Part shown: positions 44,254-56,275 of the stretch, in pieces
Position numbering within the stretch: position 1 is the stretch's first letter
Layout: each line of letters begins with the position of its first letter
Assembly (NCBI GenBank): GCA_031292035.1
Contig: JARLHX010000375.1
Location: 1-64,000, forward strand
Length of the DNA: 64,000 nucleotides
Direction of reading: 5' to 3'
From: Negativicutes bacterium
GTDB lineage: Bacteria > Bacillota_C > Negativicutes > Sporomusales_B > JARLHX01
Position numbers and translations under genes: made by a program
The notes under the pieces: generated by a model
Told to the model about the DNA's origin: nothing
What the model saw: the letters and a program-made list of their open reading frames with translations, nothing else
Database searches by the model: none

Positions 44254-45489
44254 CTATAGACTCAGTCTGGTTTTAATCCGGGCGATGGCTTCTTCCGTGT
44301 TCTCACGATTGGCGAAGGCCGTCAGGCGGAAATAGCCTGCCCCGGACGGGCCGAAGCCTGTCCCTGGAGTTCCCACAATATTGGCTTCTCCCAGGAGCTT
44401 GTCAAAAAATGCCCAGGAATCCATGTTATTAGGGGTTTTCAGCCAGATATACGGAGCGTTGACGCCGCCGTAAACCTCAAGGCCAGCGCTTTTCAGCCCC
44501 TCACGGATGATTTTGGCGTTGGTCATATAGTAGTCGACAACAGCTTTTACCTGTTTTTTGCCCTCTACCGAGTACACTGCTTCAGCCGCCCGCTGAATAA
44601 CATAGGCGGTACCGTTGAATTTGGTTGTCTGTCGCCGATTCCAAAGAGGATTGAGGGGATGAAGCTTCCCGTCGCCGGTCAGGGCCATCACCGTTTTCGG
44701 CACTACAGTATATGCACACCTTGTTCCGGTAAAACCGGCAGTCTTGGAAAACGACCGGAACTCGATCGCGACTTCTTTGGCCCCCTCCACCTCATAAATG
44801 CTGTGGGGGATGTCCGGCTCGGTTATGTATGCTTCATAGGCCGAGTCATAAAGAATGATAGCACCAGTTTTCTTGGCATAATCCACCCATTTTTTCAGTT
44901 CCGCCTTCGGCAAAGCCGTGCCGGTCGGATTGTTGGGAACACAAAGGTAGATGATGTCCACCTTTTGGGTGGGTAGTGCCGGTGTGAAATTGTTCTCGGC
45001 ATTGCAGGGCAGGTAAACGATACCGCTGAATTTGCCGTCGTCCTTCAGTTCACCGGCTCGACCGGCCATGACGTTGGTATCAAGGTAAACCGGATAAACC
45101 GGGTCGGTAATAGCCACCGTGTTGGCAATCCCGAAAATCTCCTGAATATTGCCGACGTCGCTTTTCGCCCCGTCACTGATGAAAACCTCGTCCTCAGCAA
45201 TGGCGATACCGCGGGCAGTATAGTCATTTTCAATCACCGTCTTAATTAAAAAACCGTAGCCTTGCTCCGGGCCATAGCCGCGGAAAGTGGCCGGCTGGGC
45301 CATCTCATCCACCGCTTTGTGCATCGCCTCGATCACTGCCGGCGGCAGCGGCCGAGTCACGTCACCAATTCCGAGTCTGATGATACTGGCGTCCGGGTTT
45401 TTACCCTTAAAGGTGTCGATGCGCCGAGCAATCTCGGCAAACAAATAGCTCCCCGGCAGTTTTAAATAGTTGTCGTTAAGTAAGGCCAT
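44254..45489 (-). CDS. dapL: LL-diaminopimelate aminotransferase
   Basis: A 411-residue PLP enzyme that converts tetrahydrodipicolinate straight to LL-DAP, the short lysine/peptidoglycan route found in Firmicutes and other lineages. DapL hallmarks include [34 protein letters not shown], the PLP-binding [13 protein letters not shown] and the C-terminal [25 protein letters not shown] lies 8-9 bases upstream of the ATG. It follows dapF and ends in its own terminator. Confidence 0.97.
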   Translation of the reverse strand: MALLNDNYLKLPGSYLFAEIARRIDTFKGKNPDASIIRLGIGDVTRPLPPAVIEAMHKAVDEMAQPATFRGYGPEQGYGFLIKTVIENDYTARGIAIAEDEVFISDGAKSDVGNIQEIFGIANTVAITDPVYPVYLDTNVMAGRAGELKDDGKFSGIVYLPCNAENNFTPALPTQKVDIIYLCVPNNPTGTALPKAELKKWVDYAKKTGAIILYDSAYEAYITEPDIPHSIYEVEGAKEVAIEFRSFSKTAGFTGTRCAYTVVPKTVMALTGDGKLHPLNPLWNRRQTTKFNGTAYVIQRAAEAVYSVEGKKQVKAVVDYYMTNAKIIREGLKSAGLEVYGGVNAPYIWLKTPNNMDSWAFFDKLLGEANIVGTPGTGFGPSGAGYFRLTAFANRENTEEAIARIKTRLSL

Positions 45490-45530
45490 ATTGTATCCCC
45501 TTTCAATCAGTGCAAATCAAGTAAGCAAAT

Positions 45531-46370
45531 TTATAGTTTGGGCAAGAACTCTCCTCGGAAAACCTCCACTGCCGGGCCAGTCATATAGATATGCCCGTCC
45601 ATTCCCCATTCGACCTCAAGGTTGCCGCCGTCAAGATGAATGGTCGCCTGGCGGCCACTCTTATTGTTTACGGCGGCTGCCACCAGTGTGGCGCACGCAC
45701 CGGTGCCGCAGGCCATAGTAATGCCAGCGCCGCGTTCCCAGACCCGCATACGCAGTTCCGTCTGGTTCAGTACCTGAACAAACTCGACATTGGTTTTGCG
45801 GGGAAACGCGGGATGCATTTCAATTTTTGGGCCGATCTCAGCCAACTTCAAGGCGTCAATGTCGTCGACAAAGATGACGAAATGCGGATTGCCCATCGAT
45901 ACCGCAGTACCAAAATAGGTCTGGCCGTCCACTTCCAGCGGCACATTGACCGCCTGCTCGCCGGCGTTCCCGGTCATCGGGATTTCCTCCCGTTTCAACC
46001 GGGGAAGCCCCATATCCACTTTTGCGCCTGTGGCTACGCCGTCAACCAGAATCAGTTCCGGCTTAATCGGCCCGGCCAAAGTCTCCAGGGTAATAGCAGT
46101 TTTATCCGTTAAGCCGTTTTCTTTGACAAAACGCATGACACACCGGGTCACGTTGCCGCACATTTCGGCTTCGCTGCCGTCAGAATTGAAAATGCGCATC
46201 TGAAAGTCCGCCGTTTTCGACGGCAGGACAAACACCAGTCCGTCAGCTCCCACGCCAAAGCGGCGGTCACATACCTGTATAGCCGCTTCCTTATAATCGG
46301 TTACTTTTTCTTCTAATCCGTTGACAATTACAAAATCATTTCCTAAACCATGCCATTTACTGAAACGCAT
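45531..46370 (-). CDS. dapF: diaminopimelate epimerase
   Basis: A 279-residue cofactor-independent racemase that converts LL-DAP to meso-DAP. The two catalytic Cys motifs MCGNVTRC and ACGTGAC are both present, with KWHGLGNDFVIVN at the N-terminus and the GNPHFVIFVDDI middle. The ATG at 46370 has GGAGG 6-7 bases upstream. It lies 41 bases before dapL, so both meso-DAP steps are linked. Confidence 0.97.
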   Translation of the reverse strand: MRFSKWHGLGNDFVIVNGLEEKVTDYKEAAIQVCDRRFGVGADGLVFVLPSKTADFQMRIFNSDGSEAEMCGNVTRCVMRFVKENGLTDKTAITLETLAGPIKPELILVDGVATGAKVDMGLPRLKREEIPMTGNAGEQAVNVPLEVDGQTYFGTAVSMGNPHFVIFVDDIDALKLAEIGPKIEMHPAFPRKTNVEFVQVLNQTELRMRVWERGAGITMACGTGACATLVAAAVNNKSGRQATIHLDGGNLEVEWGMDGHIYMTGPAVEVFRGEFLPKL

Positions 46371-46455
46371 CCGGTTCCCTCCGTTTGTTACGCTGGCGCA
46401 ACCTAATTCCCTGCACCGCTATGCTACTATTGTTGCCTACTATTATATTAAAATA

Positions 46456-49206
46456 TCACACTCGACTCAAGAGCGATCTTGCCGGAAGTCGCCGACGCCG
46501 GAAAAGATGTTTTAGTATTCCCAGAATAAAGGTCCAACCGGAAACCGTCAAGATGATCAGCCATTCAGTCAGCCCCAGCGGTACAGTAGCGAAAATGTCC
46601 CGCAAAAAGGGTATATAAATGACCGCTAGTTGCATCGAAACCGAGCAACTGGTAGCCAAGAGCAGATATTTATTGGTGAACAGGCCCACTTCAAAAATAG
46701 AAAGAAGTTCGGAACGGCAATCATAAACATGAAACAGCTGGCAAAATACCAGGGTAGAAAAAGCCATCGTCCTTGCTAGCGCCAGATCATGCCGCAACAG
46801 AAACACCAGCGTGAATACCAGGATGGTGCTGCAGCCGATCTGCAGTCCGCGGCTGATGATTTTGCGGCTGAGGCCACGGGAAAAGACGCTTTCGGCTGGG
46901 TTGCGGGGTGGCCGGTTCATGATATCCGGTTCCTTGGGATCAACCCCCAGCGCCATAGCCGGCAGCCCGTCGGTGACCAGATTGACCCAGAGAATCTGCA
47001 CCGGTAGCAGCGGCAGCGGCAGCCCGGCTAAGGCTGCAACAAACATGGTGAGCACCTCACCAATATTACAGGACAACAAATAACGGATAAATTTACGAAT
47101 GTTGTCGTAGATCCCCCGCCCTTCCTCTACCGCCGCCACAATGGTGGCAAAGTTGTCATCGGCGAGGGTCATGGCGGAAGCCTCCCGCGAAACATCGGTA
47201 CCGGTCAATCCCATGGCGATGCCAATGTCAGCCTCTTTGATCGCCGGAGCATCGTTGACCCCGTCGCCAGTCATCGCCACAACATGCCCGATTTGCTTAA
47301 GGGCCTTGACGATGCGCAGCTTGTGAGTCGGTGAAACCCGGGCATAGACGGTGACATTGTTGACCATGCCCGCCAGTTCCCGGTCACTGAGAGCATCCAG
47401 TTCCCGGCCGGTGACCGCCAGGCTGACGCCGTCCTTGAACATCCGGAGTTCCTGGGCGATAGCCACTGCGGTGTTACGATGATCACCGGTAATCATCACC
47501 GTCTTGATGCCGGCTTGGCGACAGATGGCGATGGCTTTCTTGGCTTCTTCGCGCGGTGGGTCGATCATCCCCATCAGTCCGACAAATACCAGCTCGCGTT
47601 CGCTGTCCTCTGTCAGATGAACCGCCTGCGTCCCCGCCAACCGGCGATAAGCAACCGCCAGTACCCGGAGGGCGCCTGAGGTCATGACATCGGTGGCATT
47701 CATAATCCGGGAAGAAAGTTCCGGGGTCAGCGGCATCTCCCGATTGCCGTCAAAGTAGTATCGGCATAAATCCAAAACCGTGTCCGGGGCTCCTTTGGTG
47801 TAAAGGGTGACCGTCCCATCGGCCGCGCGGTAAGCCACCGACATCCGGCGGCGCTCTGCCTCAAAAGGAATTTCCGTGAGGCGAAGATGAGTCTTCGCGA
47901 CAGTATCACGCCAGATGCCTGCCTTTGCCGCGGCCACCACCAACGCACCTTCAGTAGGATCGCCCTCCACCGACCAGCCCTGGACCCCTTTGCGCCGCCA
48001 AATGCCGGTGATGCCGATATTATTCTGTTTCAAAACACTATTATTGCACAGAGCACCAATTAACAGGCTTTGTTGTAAACATTTATCCCTCTTGACATCA
48101 AACTCCTGCTTATTTAGGGAAAATCCTCCTTTTATGTCATAGCCCGCCCCGCTGATTTCGTATGTTTTATCGCCAGTATACAGCATCCGGACCGTCATGG
48201 CATTCTCGGTCAATGTTCCGGTTTTGTCGGAGCAAATAACTGTCGTACAACCCAAGGTTTCCACCGCCGGCAATTTCCGCACAATAGCGTTTTGCCTAAT
48301 CATCCTCTGCACCCCGAGAGCCAACGCCACTGTCACGATGGCCGGCAATCCCTCGGGAATGGCCGCCACCGCCAAACTGATACCGGCCATGCACATCAGA
48401 AACAGGGGTTCGCCTTTTGCCACGCCGGTAACAACAACAACTAGACAAACCAGCAAGCAACCCCAAACCAGCCATTTACCCAGATGATCCAGTCGTTTCT
48501 GCAGCGGAGTTTCTTCGTCCTCGGCCGCCAGGATCAGTCCGGCAATCTGGCCCACCTCAGTCTGCATGCCGGTGCCGCAAACGATAGCTTTTCCCCGTCC
48601 CCGGGTGACCAGCGTCCCGGCGTAAACCATATTCTTGCGATCACCTAGGGCCGCATCTTCCAGATAAACCTTATCCGCCGTTTTCCCCACCGGCAGCGAC
48701 TCCCCGGTCAGGGCGGCTTCTTCCGCCTCCAGATTACTGGTGGCCACCAAACGGGCATCGGCGGCAATAATATCCCCGCTTTCGAGCATCAAAATATCTC
48801 CCGGCACCAGTTCTCTGGCCGGTATATGCTGCACCATCCCGTTGCGCACCACCTGGGCCGTTGGTGTGGTCAACCGCTTCAGAGCATCCATCGATTGTTC
48901 GGCCCGGTATTCTTGGATAAATCCCAAAATTGCATTGATCAGTACAATCGCCAGGATGGTCACAGCATCGGCGTATTCCCCTAGCAAAGCGGAAATCAAA
49001 GTCGCGGCGAGAAGGACCAGCACCATAAAATCCTGAAATTGGGCCAGAAAACGCTTCCACCAGGCGACCTTGGGCTGTTCCGCCATTTCATTATAGCCGA
49101 ACTGCTCCAACCTGTCCCTGGCTTCACCAGTTGCCAGTCCGTCCTGTTCATCTGTCCGCCAAAACAGCAGCGCTTCCTCCGCTTTACGCGCATACCATTT
49201 TTCCAT
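46456..49206 (-). CDS. cation-transporting P-type ATPase (Ca2+ type)
   Basis: A 916-residue P-type ATPase of the calcium/SERCA-like IIA group. The N-terminal cation-ATPase domain precedes the membrane region; the phosphorylation motif [11 protein letters not shown] and hinge [11 protein letters not shown] are intact. Ion-site segments AIPEGLP (TM4) and [17 protein letters not shown] (TM6) are typical of Ca2+ or Mn2+ pumps. ATG 49206 has GAGGTG 8-9 bases upstream; longer starts to 49323 are unlikely. It is divergent from rqcH. Confidence 0.93.
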   Translation of the reverse strand: MEKWYARKAEEALLFWRTDEQDGLATGEARDRLEQFGYNEMAEQPKVAWWKRFLAQFQDFMVLVLLAATLISALLGEYADAVTILAIVLINAILGFIQEYRAEQSMDALKRLTTPTAQVVRNGMVQHIPARELVPGDILMLESGDIIAADARLVATSNLEAEEAALTGESLPVGKTADKVYLEDAALGDRKNMVYAGTLVTRGRGKAIVCGTGMQTEVGQIAGLILAAEDEETPLQKRLDHLGKWLVWGCLLVCLVVVVTGVAKGEPLFLMCMAGISLAVAAIPEGLPAIVTVALALGVQRMIRQNAIVRKLPAVETLGCTTVICSDKTGTLTENAMTVRMLYTGDKTYEISGAGYDIKGGFSLNKQEFDVKRDKCLQQSLLIGALCNNSVLKQNNIGITGIWRRKGVQGWSVEGDPTEGALVVAAAKAGIWRDTVAKTHLRLTEIPFEAERRRMSVAYRAADGTVTLYTKGAPDTVLDLCRYYFDGNREMPLTPELSSRIMNATDVMTSGALRVLAVAYRRLAGTQAVHLTEDSERELVFVGLMGMIDPPREEAKKAIAICRQAGIKTVMITGDHRNTAVAIAQELRMFKDGVSLAVTGRELDALSDRELAGMVNNVTVYARVSPTHKLRIVKALKQIGHVVAMTGDGVNDAPAIKEADIGIAMGLTGTDVSREASAMTLADDNFATIVAAVEEGRGIYDNIRKFIRYLLSCNIGEVLTMFVAALAGLPLPLLPVQILWVNLVTDGLPAMALGVDPKEPDIMNRPPRNPAESVFSRGLSRKIISRGLQIGCSTILVFTLVFLLRHDLALARTMAFSTLVFCQLFHVYDCRSELLSIFEVGLFTNKYLLLATSCSVSMQLAVIYIPFLRDIFATVPLGLTEWLIILTVSGWTFILGILKHLFRRRRLPARSLLSRV

Positions 49207-49275
49207 ATCCGGCCACCTCGCTAACATGATGTTCTGTATCCATGTTATTCCAGCCCTGCTTTGATTAGACCTGAT

Positions 49276-49305
49276 TTGACCCGGTGCGGCCGATGGTGGT
49301 ATACT
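49276..49305 (+). promoter_or_regulatory. predicted rqcH promoter
   Basis: TTGACC and TATACT boxes with an 18-base spacer in the divergent region, about 30 bases before the rqcH ATG. Confidence 0.65.
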
Positions 49306-49335
49306 GATGGAAAAATTGACCATGGAGGCCTGAAG

Positions 49336-51117
49336 ATGAATCTGGACGGACTGTCACTGTCACCGCTTGTCGCCGAACTCCAGGCTAAATTGGCCGGGGC
49401 CCGGGTTGATAAAATCTTTCAACCTGACAGGTATACAATCATTATCTGGTTGCGCCAGCCAGGGGAAACCTTTGCCCTGCTGCTCTCGGCCAACCCGGAA
49501 TATCCGCGGATTCATCTGGCCGAGAACCTGCCTGGCAATCCCCTCACCGCCCCGGTCTTTTCCATGTTGCTGCGCAAGCACCTGGAGGACGGGCGTCTGG
49601 CCAGAATCGAGCAACATAGCCTGGACCGCGTCGTACGCCTGCATTTTGACGTCCGCGGCGACCGGGGACTCATCATAACCAAACAATTGATTATTGAGAT
49701 CATGGGGAAACACAGCAACATCATCCTGGTCCAGGATGATGTCATCATTGACTCCGTGAGACGGGTCAGCCAGCATATGAGCCGCTTTCGCCAAGTGCTG
49801 CCGGGAAGGGATTATGCCCTCCCCCCCGACCAAGCCCGCGCTAACCCGCTGGTCATGACAACAGCCGATTTCGCCGCCCGGATCAGGCAACACCCTAAAG
49901 AGCAAGCCGGCCTGAGTAAAGCCATCATCGATTCCGCAGTCGGCGTCGGCCCGCTTACCGCCCGGGAGATTGCCTGGCGGTCCGGACTGGCTGCCGACCT
50001 TGCCGTCTCCACCCTGGATGACGCCGATAGCGCCGCCCTGGCGCAGTCCATCGCCGAAATCATCTCCCCCCTTGCGGAAGGCACTGTCCAACCCACCGTG
50101 GTGGTTGGCTCTGACGGCCGACGCCTACTGGGAATTGCCGCCTTCCGCCTGGAACATCTAAGCAGTGGCGATGTCCTTGATTTTCCAACAATGAGCAAGG
50201 CCGTTGAATTCGCGGCCTCCTTTCAGGGTAAGCCGGAAAACCCCGAAAAAACCATCCTGCAAAAACTCGTGGCCGGGGAAATGGCCAAACTGGCCCGCAA
50301 GGAAACGGTACTTACCGAAGAAATTGCGACCGCCGATCAGGCGGATACACTCCGCTGCCACGCTGACATTCTCATGTCCCATCTTCATTCGGTCGAGCCC
50401 GGTGCCAGCGAAGTCATTCTGCCCAACCTCTATGCTCCGGACCCTGACCGCGAATCGGTGACCATTATCCTGGACCCCCTGCTTTCCATTCTCGTAAACG
50501 CCCAGCACTACTACGCCAAATACAATAAAATGAAACGGGCCCAAGAATCTCTGGCTCTGCAGATTAAAGAATGCCAGAAGGAATTTGGCTATCTTGACAG
50601 CATCGCCGTTGCCCTGGAAAACGCCACCACCGCTGACGAAATCATCGAAATCCGTCAGGAATTGGTGCAGGCCGGCTATCTCAAAGACAGCAGTAAGCGC
50701 CGCCCGCCGCCGCCCACAGCAGTTCAGACCGCCCGCACCCCCGACGGCTTAATTGTGCTGGTGGGCAAAAATAATCGTCAAAACGATCTGGTAACCTTCA
50801 AACAAGGACAACCTGACGACCTTTGGTTTCATACCAAAGACATCCCCGGTTCCCATGTTATCCTGCGCAGCAGTGGTTTTGACCCATCTATCGAAGCCCT
50901 CACCGCCGCAGCCGGACTGGCCGCCTATTACAGCAAAGCCCGTCAGTCAGCCAGCGTCCCGGTGGACTATACCCGGCGGCGCCATGTGAAGAAACCGGCG
51001 GGCGCTAAACCCGGCTTTGTCATCTATGATCACCAAAAAACCATCTATGTCACCCCGGACGAAGAACTGGTGAAAAAATTAATGCTCCCAGTAGAAAAGA
51101 AAAAAGATAAGATTTAA
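49336..51117 (+). CDS. rqcH: Rqc2/RqcH-like NFACT protein (ribosome quality control)
   Basis: A 593-residue NFACT protein of the RqcH/FbpA group, which binds stalled 50S subunits and adds C-terminal alanine tails. It has the NFACT-N domain (LAGARVDKIFQPDRYTIII, NPEYPRIHL), a middle coiled-coil region (about 280-450), and the NFACT-R domain with TPDGLIVLVGKNNRQNDLVTFKQ and the DLWFHTKDIPGSHVILR motif. Older annotations call this fibronectin-binding protein. ATG 49336 has GGAGG 7 bases upstream. Its stop codon lies inside its own terminator hairpin. Confidence 0.95.
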   Translation: MNLDGLSLSPLVAELQAKLAGARVDKIFQPDRYTIIIWLRQPGETFALLLSANPEYPRIHLAENLPGNPLTAPVFSMLLRKHLEDGRLARIEQHSLDRVVRLHFDVRGDRGLIITKQLIIEIMGKHSNIILVQDDVIIDSVRRVSQHMSRFRQVLPGRDYALPPDQARANPLVMTTADFAARIRQHPKEQAGLSKAIIDSAVGVGPLTAREIAWRSGLAADLAVSTLDDADSAALAQSIAEIISPLAEGTVQPTVVVGSDGRRLLGIAAFRLEHLSSGDVLDFPTMSKAVEFAASFQGKPENPEKTILQKLVAGEMAKLARKETVLTEEIATADQADTLRCHADILMSHLHSVEPGASEVILPNLYAPDPDRESVTIILDPLLSILVNAQHYYAKYNKMKRAQESLALQIKECQKEFGYLDSIAVALENATTADEIIEIRQELVQAGYLKDSSKRRPPPPTAVQTARTPDGLIVLVGKNNRQNDLVTFKQGQPDDLWFHTKDIPGSHVILRSSGFDPSIEALTAAAGLAAYYSKARQSASVPVDYTRRRHVKKPAGAKPGFVIYDHQKTIYVTPDEELVKKLMLPVEKKKDKI

Positions 51118-51130
51118 TCTTATCTTTTTT
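51100..51130 (+). terminator. rqcH terminator with the stop codon inside
   Basis: A 14-bp stem (51100-51113 with 51117-51130) with a TTA loop; the TAA stop of rqcH (51115-51117) is part of the loop and right arm. The arm ends in a T run. Confidence 0.85.
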
Positions 51131-51182
51131 TGTATGTATTCAAAAATAATATGCCGTAAAGGACCGGCGCACGCTTTTCGGT

Positions 51183-52677
<1,495 letters not shown>

Positions 52678-52681
<4 letters not shown>

Positions 52682-53130
52682 TTTTTTTCATCCCTTTTGC
52701 CAGATAAATACACGACATCGAAAATAATCAGGCTGACCCCGACAACGATGGCCATATCGGCAATATTAAATACAGGCCAGACACGGAAATCGAGAAAGTC
52801 AACAACAAAACCGGTCTTGACCCGGTCCACCACATTGCCCATCGCCCCTCCAACCTGCAGACCGAGGCCGATACGTAGCAGCCGGTATCCTGGTGGAATA
52901 CGAGGATAAAAATAGAGAATCGCGATAAACAAGGTCAACGCCACCAGCAGAAAGAAACCGGTCTGATGCTCAAGAATGCCGAAGGCCGCACCAGGATTCA
53001 GGACATATGTAATATGAAAAATATCATTGATGACCGGTATCGACATTCCTGGCGTCATCTGCGACTGCACGGAAAACTTCGCCCACTGATCCAAGGCGAC
53101 AACAATCAGAGCTAAAAATAGGATTGGCAC
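52678..53130 (-). CDS. lspA: lipoprotein signal peptidase
   Basis: A 150-residue four-helix membrane aspartyl protease that trims lipoprotein signal peptides. Visible parts are NPGAAFG, the catalytic pair in GNVVDRV and VVDFLDFR, and hydrophobic segments. It begins with GTG 53130 and lies between mgsA and rluD, a common Firmicute context next to the YteA-type gene. Confidence 0.96.
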
Positions 53131-53160
53131 AAATCATTCTCTCCTGTCTCGCGGGCAAGG

Positions 53161-53532
53161 TCAAGCATCAGCCAAGGCCTTCAGCAGCAATTCGGCACTT
53201 CGCTCATTGGTGGCCACCGGTACATTATGGACATCACAAACCCTCAGCAGAGCGGTGATATCCGGCTCATGCGGCTGTGCGGTCAGCGGGTCGCGCAAAA
53301 AAATAACAACATCGATCTTTTGGCAGGCGATCTTGGAGCCGATCTGCAAATCGCCGCCCAGCGGTCCTGAGAGATATTTGGTAACCGCAAGGCCGGTATT
53401 GTCTTCTACCAGGGCACCGGTAGTAGCGGTCGCCACAAGGTTATGCTGGGAAAGCAGCTGACGATTGGCTTTTACAAAAGCCAGCATTTCCTGTTTTTTG
53501 CGATCATGGGCAATAAGAGCGATTGTCTTCAA
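53161..53532 (-). CDS. mgsA: methylglyoxal synthase
   Basis: A 123-residue enzyme converting dihydroxyacetone phosphate to methylglyoxal, an overflow branch from glycolysis. The Asp-containing [10 protein letters not shown] catalytic loop and [15 protein letters not shown] substrate region are intact. The start is TTG, with AGGTGA 6 bases upstream. It is co-oriented with lspA (30-base gap). Confidence 0.95.
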   Translation of the reverse strand: MKTIALIAHDRKKQEMLAFVKANRQLLSQHNLVATATTGALVEDNTGLAVTKYLSGPLGGDLQIGSKIACQKIDVVIFLRDPLTAQPHEPDITALLRVCDVHNVPVATNERSAELLLKALADA

Positions 53533-53587
53533 GCCATATCACCTGTTTTCTCATATTTTTTCAGTTTCCTGAGGTTATAACGTAATG

Positions 53588-53610
53588 AAGCGTAGCGCGC
53601 GGCTACGCTT
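53588..53610. terminator. hairpin downstream of the ferredoxin gene
   Basis: A perfect 9-bp stem (AAGCGTAGC/GCTACGCTT) with a GCGCG-type loop. It lies 12 bases after the ferredoxin stop; the missing T-run leaves its terminator role uncertain. Confidence 0.4.
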
Positions 53611-53621
53611 CGGCGAATATT

Positions 53622-53789
53622 TTACTGGCCAGGGCTAATGGCTCCTACTGGACAAACATCCGCACAAGAGCCGCAGTCAACGCATTTGTCGTCGATTACA
53701 TATTGGGCGTCTCCTTCAGAAATCGCACCAACCGGACAGGTAGATGCACACGCACCACACTTAATGCATTCGCTGTTAATTACATACAT
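53622..53789 (-). CDS. 2[4Fe-4S] ferredoxin
   Basis: A 55-residue clostridial-type ferredoxin with two CxxCxxCxxxCP motifs (CIKCGACASTCPVGAI and CVDCGSCADVCPVGAI), giving two [4Fe-4S] clusters for low-potential electron transfer. AGGGAGG is 7-8 bases upstream of the ATG at 53789. It is short enough to be missed by length filters, but the double motif is diagnostic. It lies between the second VTT protein and mgsA. Confidence 0.95.
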   Translation of the reverse strand: MYVINSECIKCGACASTCPVGAISEGDAQYVIDDKCVDCGSCADVCPVGAISPGQ

Positions 53790-53861
53790 GGTTTATCACC
53801 TCCCTGCTATACAAGCCTTATTATACCATAAATGCTGGGAAAAAAAACTAGGTCCATGCCG

Positions 53862-54563
53862 CTAATCTTTGCTGGAAAATAGGCGGCGTTCGATCTCGTT
53901 GCGGTAGTAATACGCTGCAACCCCTAAAACAATCAGTGAGGAAGTGATGGCGATCGCCCATCTTATACCCCTAGCCAGATGCTGTCCTAAAATAGAATAT
54001 AGCACGATGGCCGGAGTCTGTCCGATGCCAGTGGCCAACAGGAATTGGCAAAGAGAAATGGTCGTCAGTCCGGCGCCGTAGCTTATGACCTTAAAGGGAA
54101 TCACCGGTGTCAGCCGGGTAACAAAAACCGCCAAAACACCATGCTGTTGAAAAAATCGGTCGGTGGTGTCAAGATGGTGGCCTTTTACAAACCGTTCGAC
54201 CATCGGGCGGCCATACCACCTGGCAATACCGAAGTCCAGCATTGCCCCCAGCAATGCGCCCAGCCAAGAATACAGCGCCCCATACTGCCAGCCGAAAATC
54301 CAGGCGTTGGTAATAGTAATGATTAGCCCCGGTACCAACGGCACCGTCGACTGCACCGCCATAAGGAAGATGGAGGTCACAGGCGCCCAGACACCGTACG
54401 AGAGGATGAACTGCCGCAACCCCTCAAAGTCCCGGTCCTCTAAATATCCCACCCCGGTGGCAACAAAAAAATGGACATCCGGCAACAGGCAATAGGCTGC
54501 TATCACCACACCCAGCACGCCGAATTTGAGCGCATATACGGTTTTGGCTGACGGTTCGGTCAT
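53862..54563 (-). CDS. TVP38/TMEM64 (VTT-domain) family membrane protein
   Basis: A 233-residue VTT-family membrane protein, paralogous to the one at 12804-13469. It has an N-terminal membrane segment (LGVVIAAYCLLPDVHF), the VTT motif PLVPGLIITITNAWIFG, the amphipathic RWYGRPMVERFVKGHH and the signature FVTRLTPVIPFKVISYGAGLTTISL, with a last membrane helix and basic tail. The ATG 54563 has a GGGGG ribosome site; an earlier start at 54629 is in-frame but poor. Function is not established. Confidence 0.88.
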   Translation of the reverse strand: MTEPSAKTVYALKFGVLGVVIAAYCLLPDVHFFVATGVGYLEDRDFEGLRQFILSYGVWAPVTSIFLMAVQSTVPLVPGLIITITNAWIFGWQYGALYSWLGALLGAMLDFGIARWYGRPMVERFVKGHHLDTTDRFFQQHGVLAVFVTRLTPVIPFKVISYGAGLTTISLCQFLLATGIGQTPAIVLYSILGQHLARGIRWAIAITSSLIVLGVAAYYYRNEIERRLFSSKD

Positions 54564-54661
54564 ACGACAGCCCCCGTTCCTCGAATATGATATATATAAT
54601 AAGACAATTAGCAGTAAATGGTGCTGCACCGGTTTTGACCGGAAGCATCGTAGCGTGCCGC

Positions 54662-54886
54662 TTAACGACGTTTATTTTTCTTTGATGGCCCCGGCTTGGG
54701 AGCAAGTTTTCGCCGCTGCAGAATCCCAAACAGAATTCCAAACAGGAGTCCCACAAACACAAAGGCGCCAAGCGGCAGCCAGGGGACCTCGGCAAAATCG
54801 ACTCCGCTCTTGCTGCTAAGCAGCGCCAGTCCGGCCCCGATCAAAACAACAACACTCAAAAAGGCATTCTTTGCGATGACATTCAA
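54662..54886 (-). CDS. small membrane protein, hypothetical
   Basis: A 74-residue protein with two membrane segments (about residues 7-24 and 36-57) and a strongly basic tail (RRKLAPKPGPSKKNKRR). The hairpin layout is common among tiny membrane proteins, but no family is recognised. The start is TTG with AAGGGAG 9-10 bases upstream. It lies upstream of the VTT gene in the same direction, about 100 bases apart. Confidence 0.65.
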   Translation of the reverse strand: MNVIAKNAFLSVVVLIGAGLALLSSKSGVDFAEVPWLPLGAFVFVGLLFGILFGILQRRKLAPKPGPSKKNKRR

Positions 54887-55010
54887 CTTGATTTTCTCCC
54901 TTGCGCCGCTTTACAGGATATCTTAGGCGCAAATCAGGAAAATCCTTTAATTTTTTTATACAAAGGATTGTCTATGTATTCAATTTCCTCCTGAGAGGCC
55001 GGATGAAAGA

Positions 55011-55044
55011 AATAAAAACCGAACAGCTAGGACTGCTCGGTTTT
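55011..55044 (-). terminator. terminator overlapping the YteA-type gene stop
   Basis: AAAACCGA/TCGGTTTT stem with an inner CAG/CTG pair; on the minus strand it is followed by TTTTTATTTC. The TAG stop of the gene lies in the loop. Confidence 0.8.
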
Positions 55045-55716
55045 CTGCGCACGATGTCGGCGACAAGCAGCTTTTTCGTTGTCGGGACTGCGGGTTTGAT
55101 CTGGCGCGGTAGGAATGGCATCCGCCCTGTCGACAATTCCCTCGTGTTCGTTGCTATTTGGCCATAATGCCTTGTAATCGTAAGAGCCAGGTATATCTTG
55201 CGGCGAATCCGAGCTGCCCCAGCGCAATACGGCCTGCAGGGCATCCTCGCCGTCAAAGCCGACATTATCAAACTTTGCCGTATCGAGAAATGTCCGGTGA
55301 AAGGGCGGCGCCAGCACCTCCTCTTCCAACGGCCGCGGTGTGTCATCAGGAACATCCTCCCGATGCTGGCAAGTGATACAGTGGGTTGCCCAAGGCAAGG
55401 CCTCCAGACGCTCCATGGCGATCGGACGGCCACACTGGCTGCACACACCATACGTACCATCGATCATTTTGGTCAGTGCTTCCTCTACTTCTTCGAGGAG
55501 CACATGGGCATTATCCCTGAGGGCGACGTCTTTGCTGCGTTCAAACAACTCGTCACCCAGATCGGCCGGATGATTGTCGTAAGCCGACAATTCTCCGAGC
55601 GAATACGACATAGTATCACCAAGACCGGTCTGCTCCAGGCGCGATATTTCCTTCATCAACCGAGCCTTGATTTCCTCAAGTTCGGCCTGAAAATGGTTTA
55701 ATCGCCGAGGGTCCAA
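55027..55716 (-). CDS. yteA: TraR/DksA-type zinc finger protein (YteA family)
   Basis: A 229-residue DksA/TraR zinc-finger protein similar to sporulation-associated YteA. A long N-terminal coiled coil (about 1-90) is followed by the C4 zinc finger CSQCGRPI ... CITCQHRED (CxxC pairs) and an acidic C-terminal tail. These proteins may bind RNA polymerase, but YteA's partner is unproven. The start is TTG 55716 with GGAGGGATGG upstream. The stop codon lies in its terminator loop. It follows a nitroreductase gene by 13 bases. Confidence 0.88.
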   Translation of the reverse strand: MDPRRLNHFQAELEEIKARLMKEISRLEQTGLGDTMSYSLGELSAYDNHPADLGDELFERSKDVALRDNAHVLLEEVEEALTKMIDGTYGVCSQCGRPIAMERLEALPWATHCITCQHREDVPDDTPRPLEEEVLAPPFHRTFLDTAKFDNVGFDGEDALQAVLRWGSSDSPQDIPGSYDYKALWPNSNEHEGIVDRADAIPTAPDQTRSPDNEKAACRRHRAQKTEQS

Positions 55717-55729
55717 CAGCCATCCCTCC

Positions 55730-56260
55730 TTAATGTAGTATCTTAGCCACTTCCGCTACCCGATACCGCTCCTTATGGTGTGCCTGCTCCTCAGCGTCGC
55801 CATAGCCCAGACAAATGATCGCCACCGCCCTGAGGCGAGGCGGGGCCTCCACCAGCCGCTGCACCATCACTTCGTCAAAACCGCCCACCCAACAGGTACT
55901 CAGCCCTAAGCCGACTGCAGCCAGCAACATATTTTGCGCGGCGGCTGCCGTATCCTGGAGACAATAAAGCTGAGCCCCGCGCTCGCCGTAGCGATCATTA
56001 GAGCGGGCCGGATCGGCCAATACCACGACAACCACCGGTGCATCAGCCACCTGCCCCTGTTCATAGCAGGCGAAGGCAATTTTTTCTTTTAGCCCAGGAT
56101 TGACTACCACATAAAAATACCACGGCTGCAGGTTTCCGGCGCTGGGCGCCCAGCAGGCAGCCTCCAAAATGCGGCTCAGGGTCGGCTCAGGTACCGGCTG
56201 AGGTTTGAAACTTCGGACACTGTGACTTTCCCGCATAGCGTCAAACACATCTTTGGTCAT
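55730..56260 (-). CDS. nitroreductase family protein
   Basis: A 176-residue FMN-dependent nitroreductase-fold protein that reduces nitroaromatics or quinones, with true substrates unknown. The family pattern is clear: RESHSVRSFKPQPV at the N-terminus, EAACWAPSAGNLQPWYFYVV, QDTAAAAQNMLLAAVGLGLSTCWVGGF and ICLGYGD. AGGAGG-like GGAGGG lies 6-7 bases upstream. It is the second gene of DUF5665-nitroreductase-yteA. Confidence 0.92.
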   Translation of the reverse strand: MTKDVFDAMRESHSVRSFKPQPVPEPTLSRILEAACWAPSAGNLQPWYFYVVVNPGLKEKIAFACYEQGQVADAPVVVVVLADPARSNDRYGERGAQLYCLQDTAAAAQNMLLAAVGLGLSTCWVGGFDEVMVQRLVEAPPRLRAVAIICLGYGDAEEQAHHKERYRVAEVAKILH

Positions 56261-56275
56261 TGTATCCCTCCTGCC

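Noticed and set aside
49360..50198. Long minus-strand frames within rqcH
   Set aside because: rqcH on the plus strand has complete NFACT motifs; the minus frames lack starts with ribosome sites and recognisable domains.
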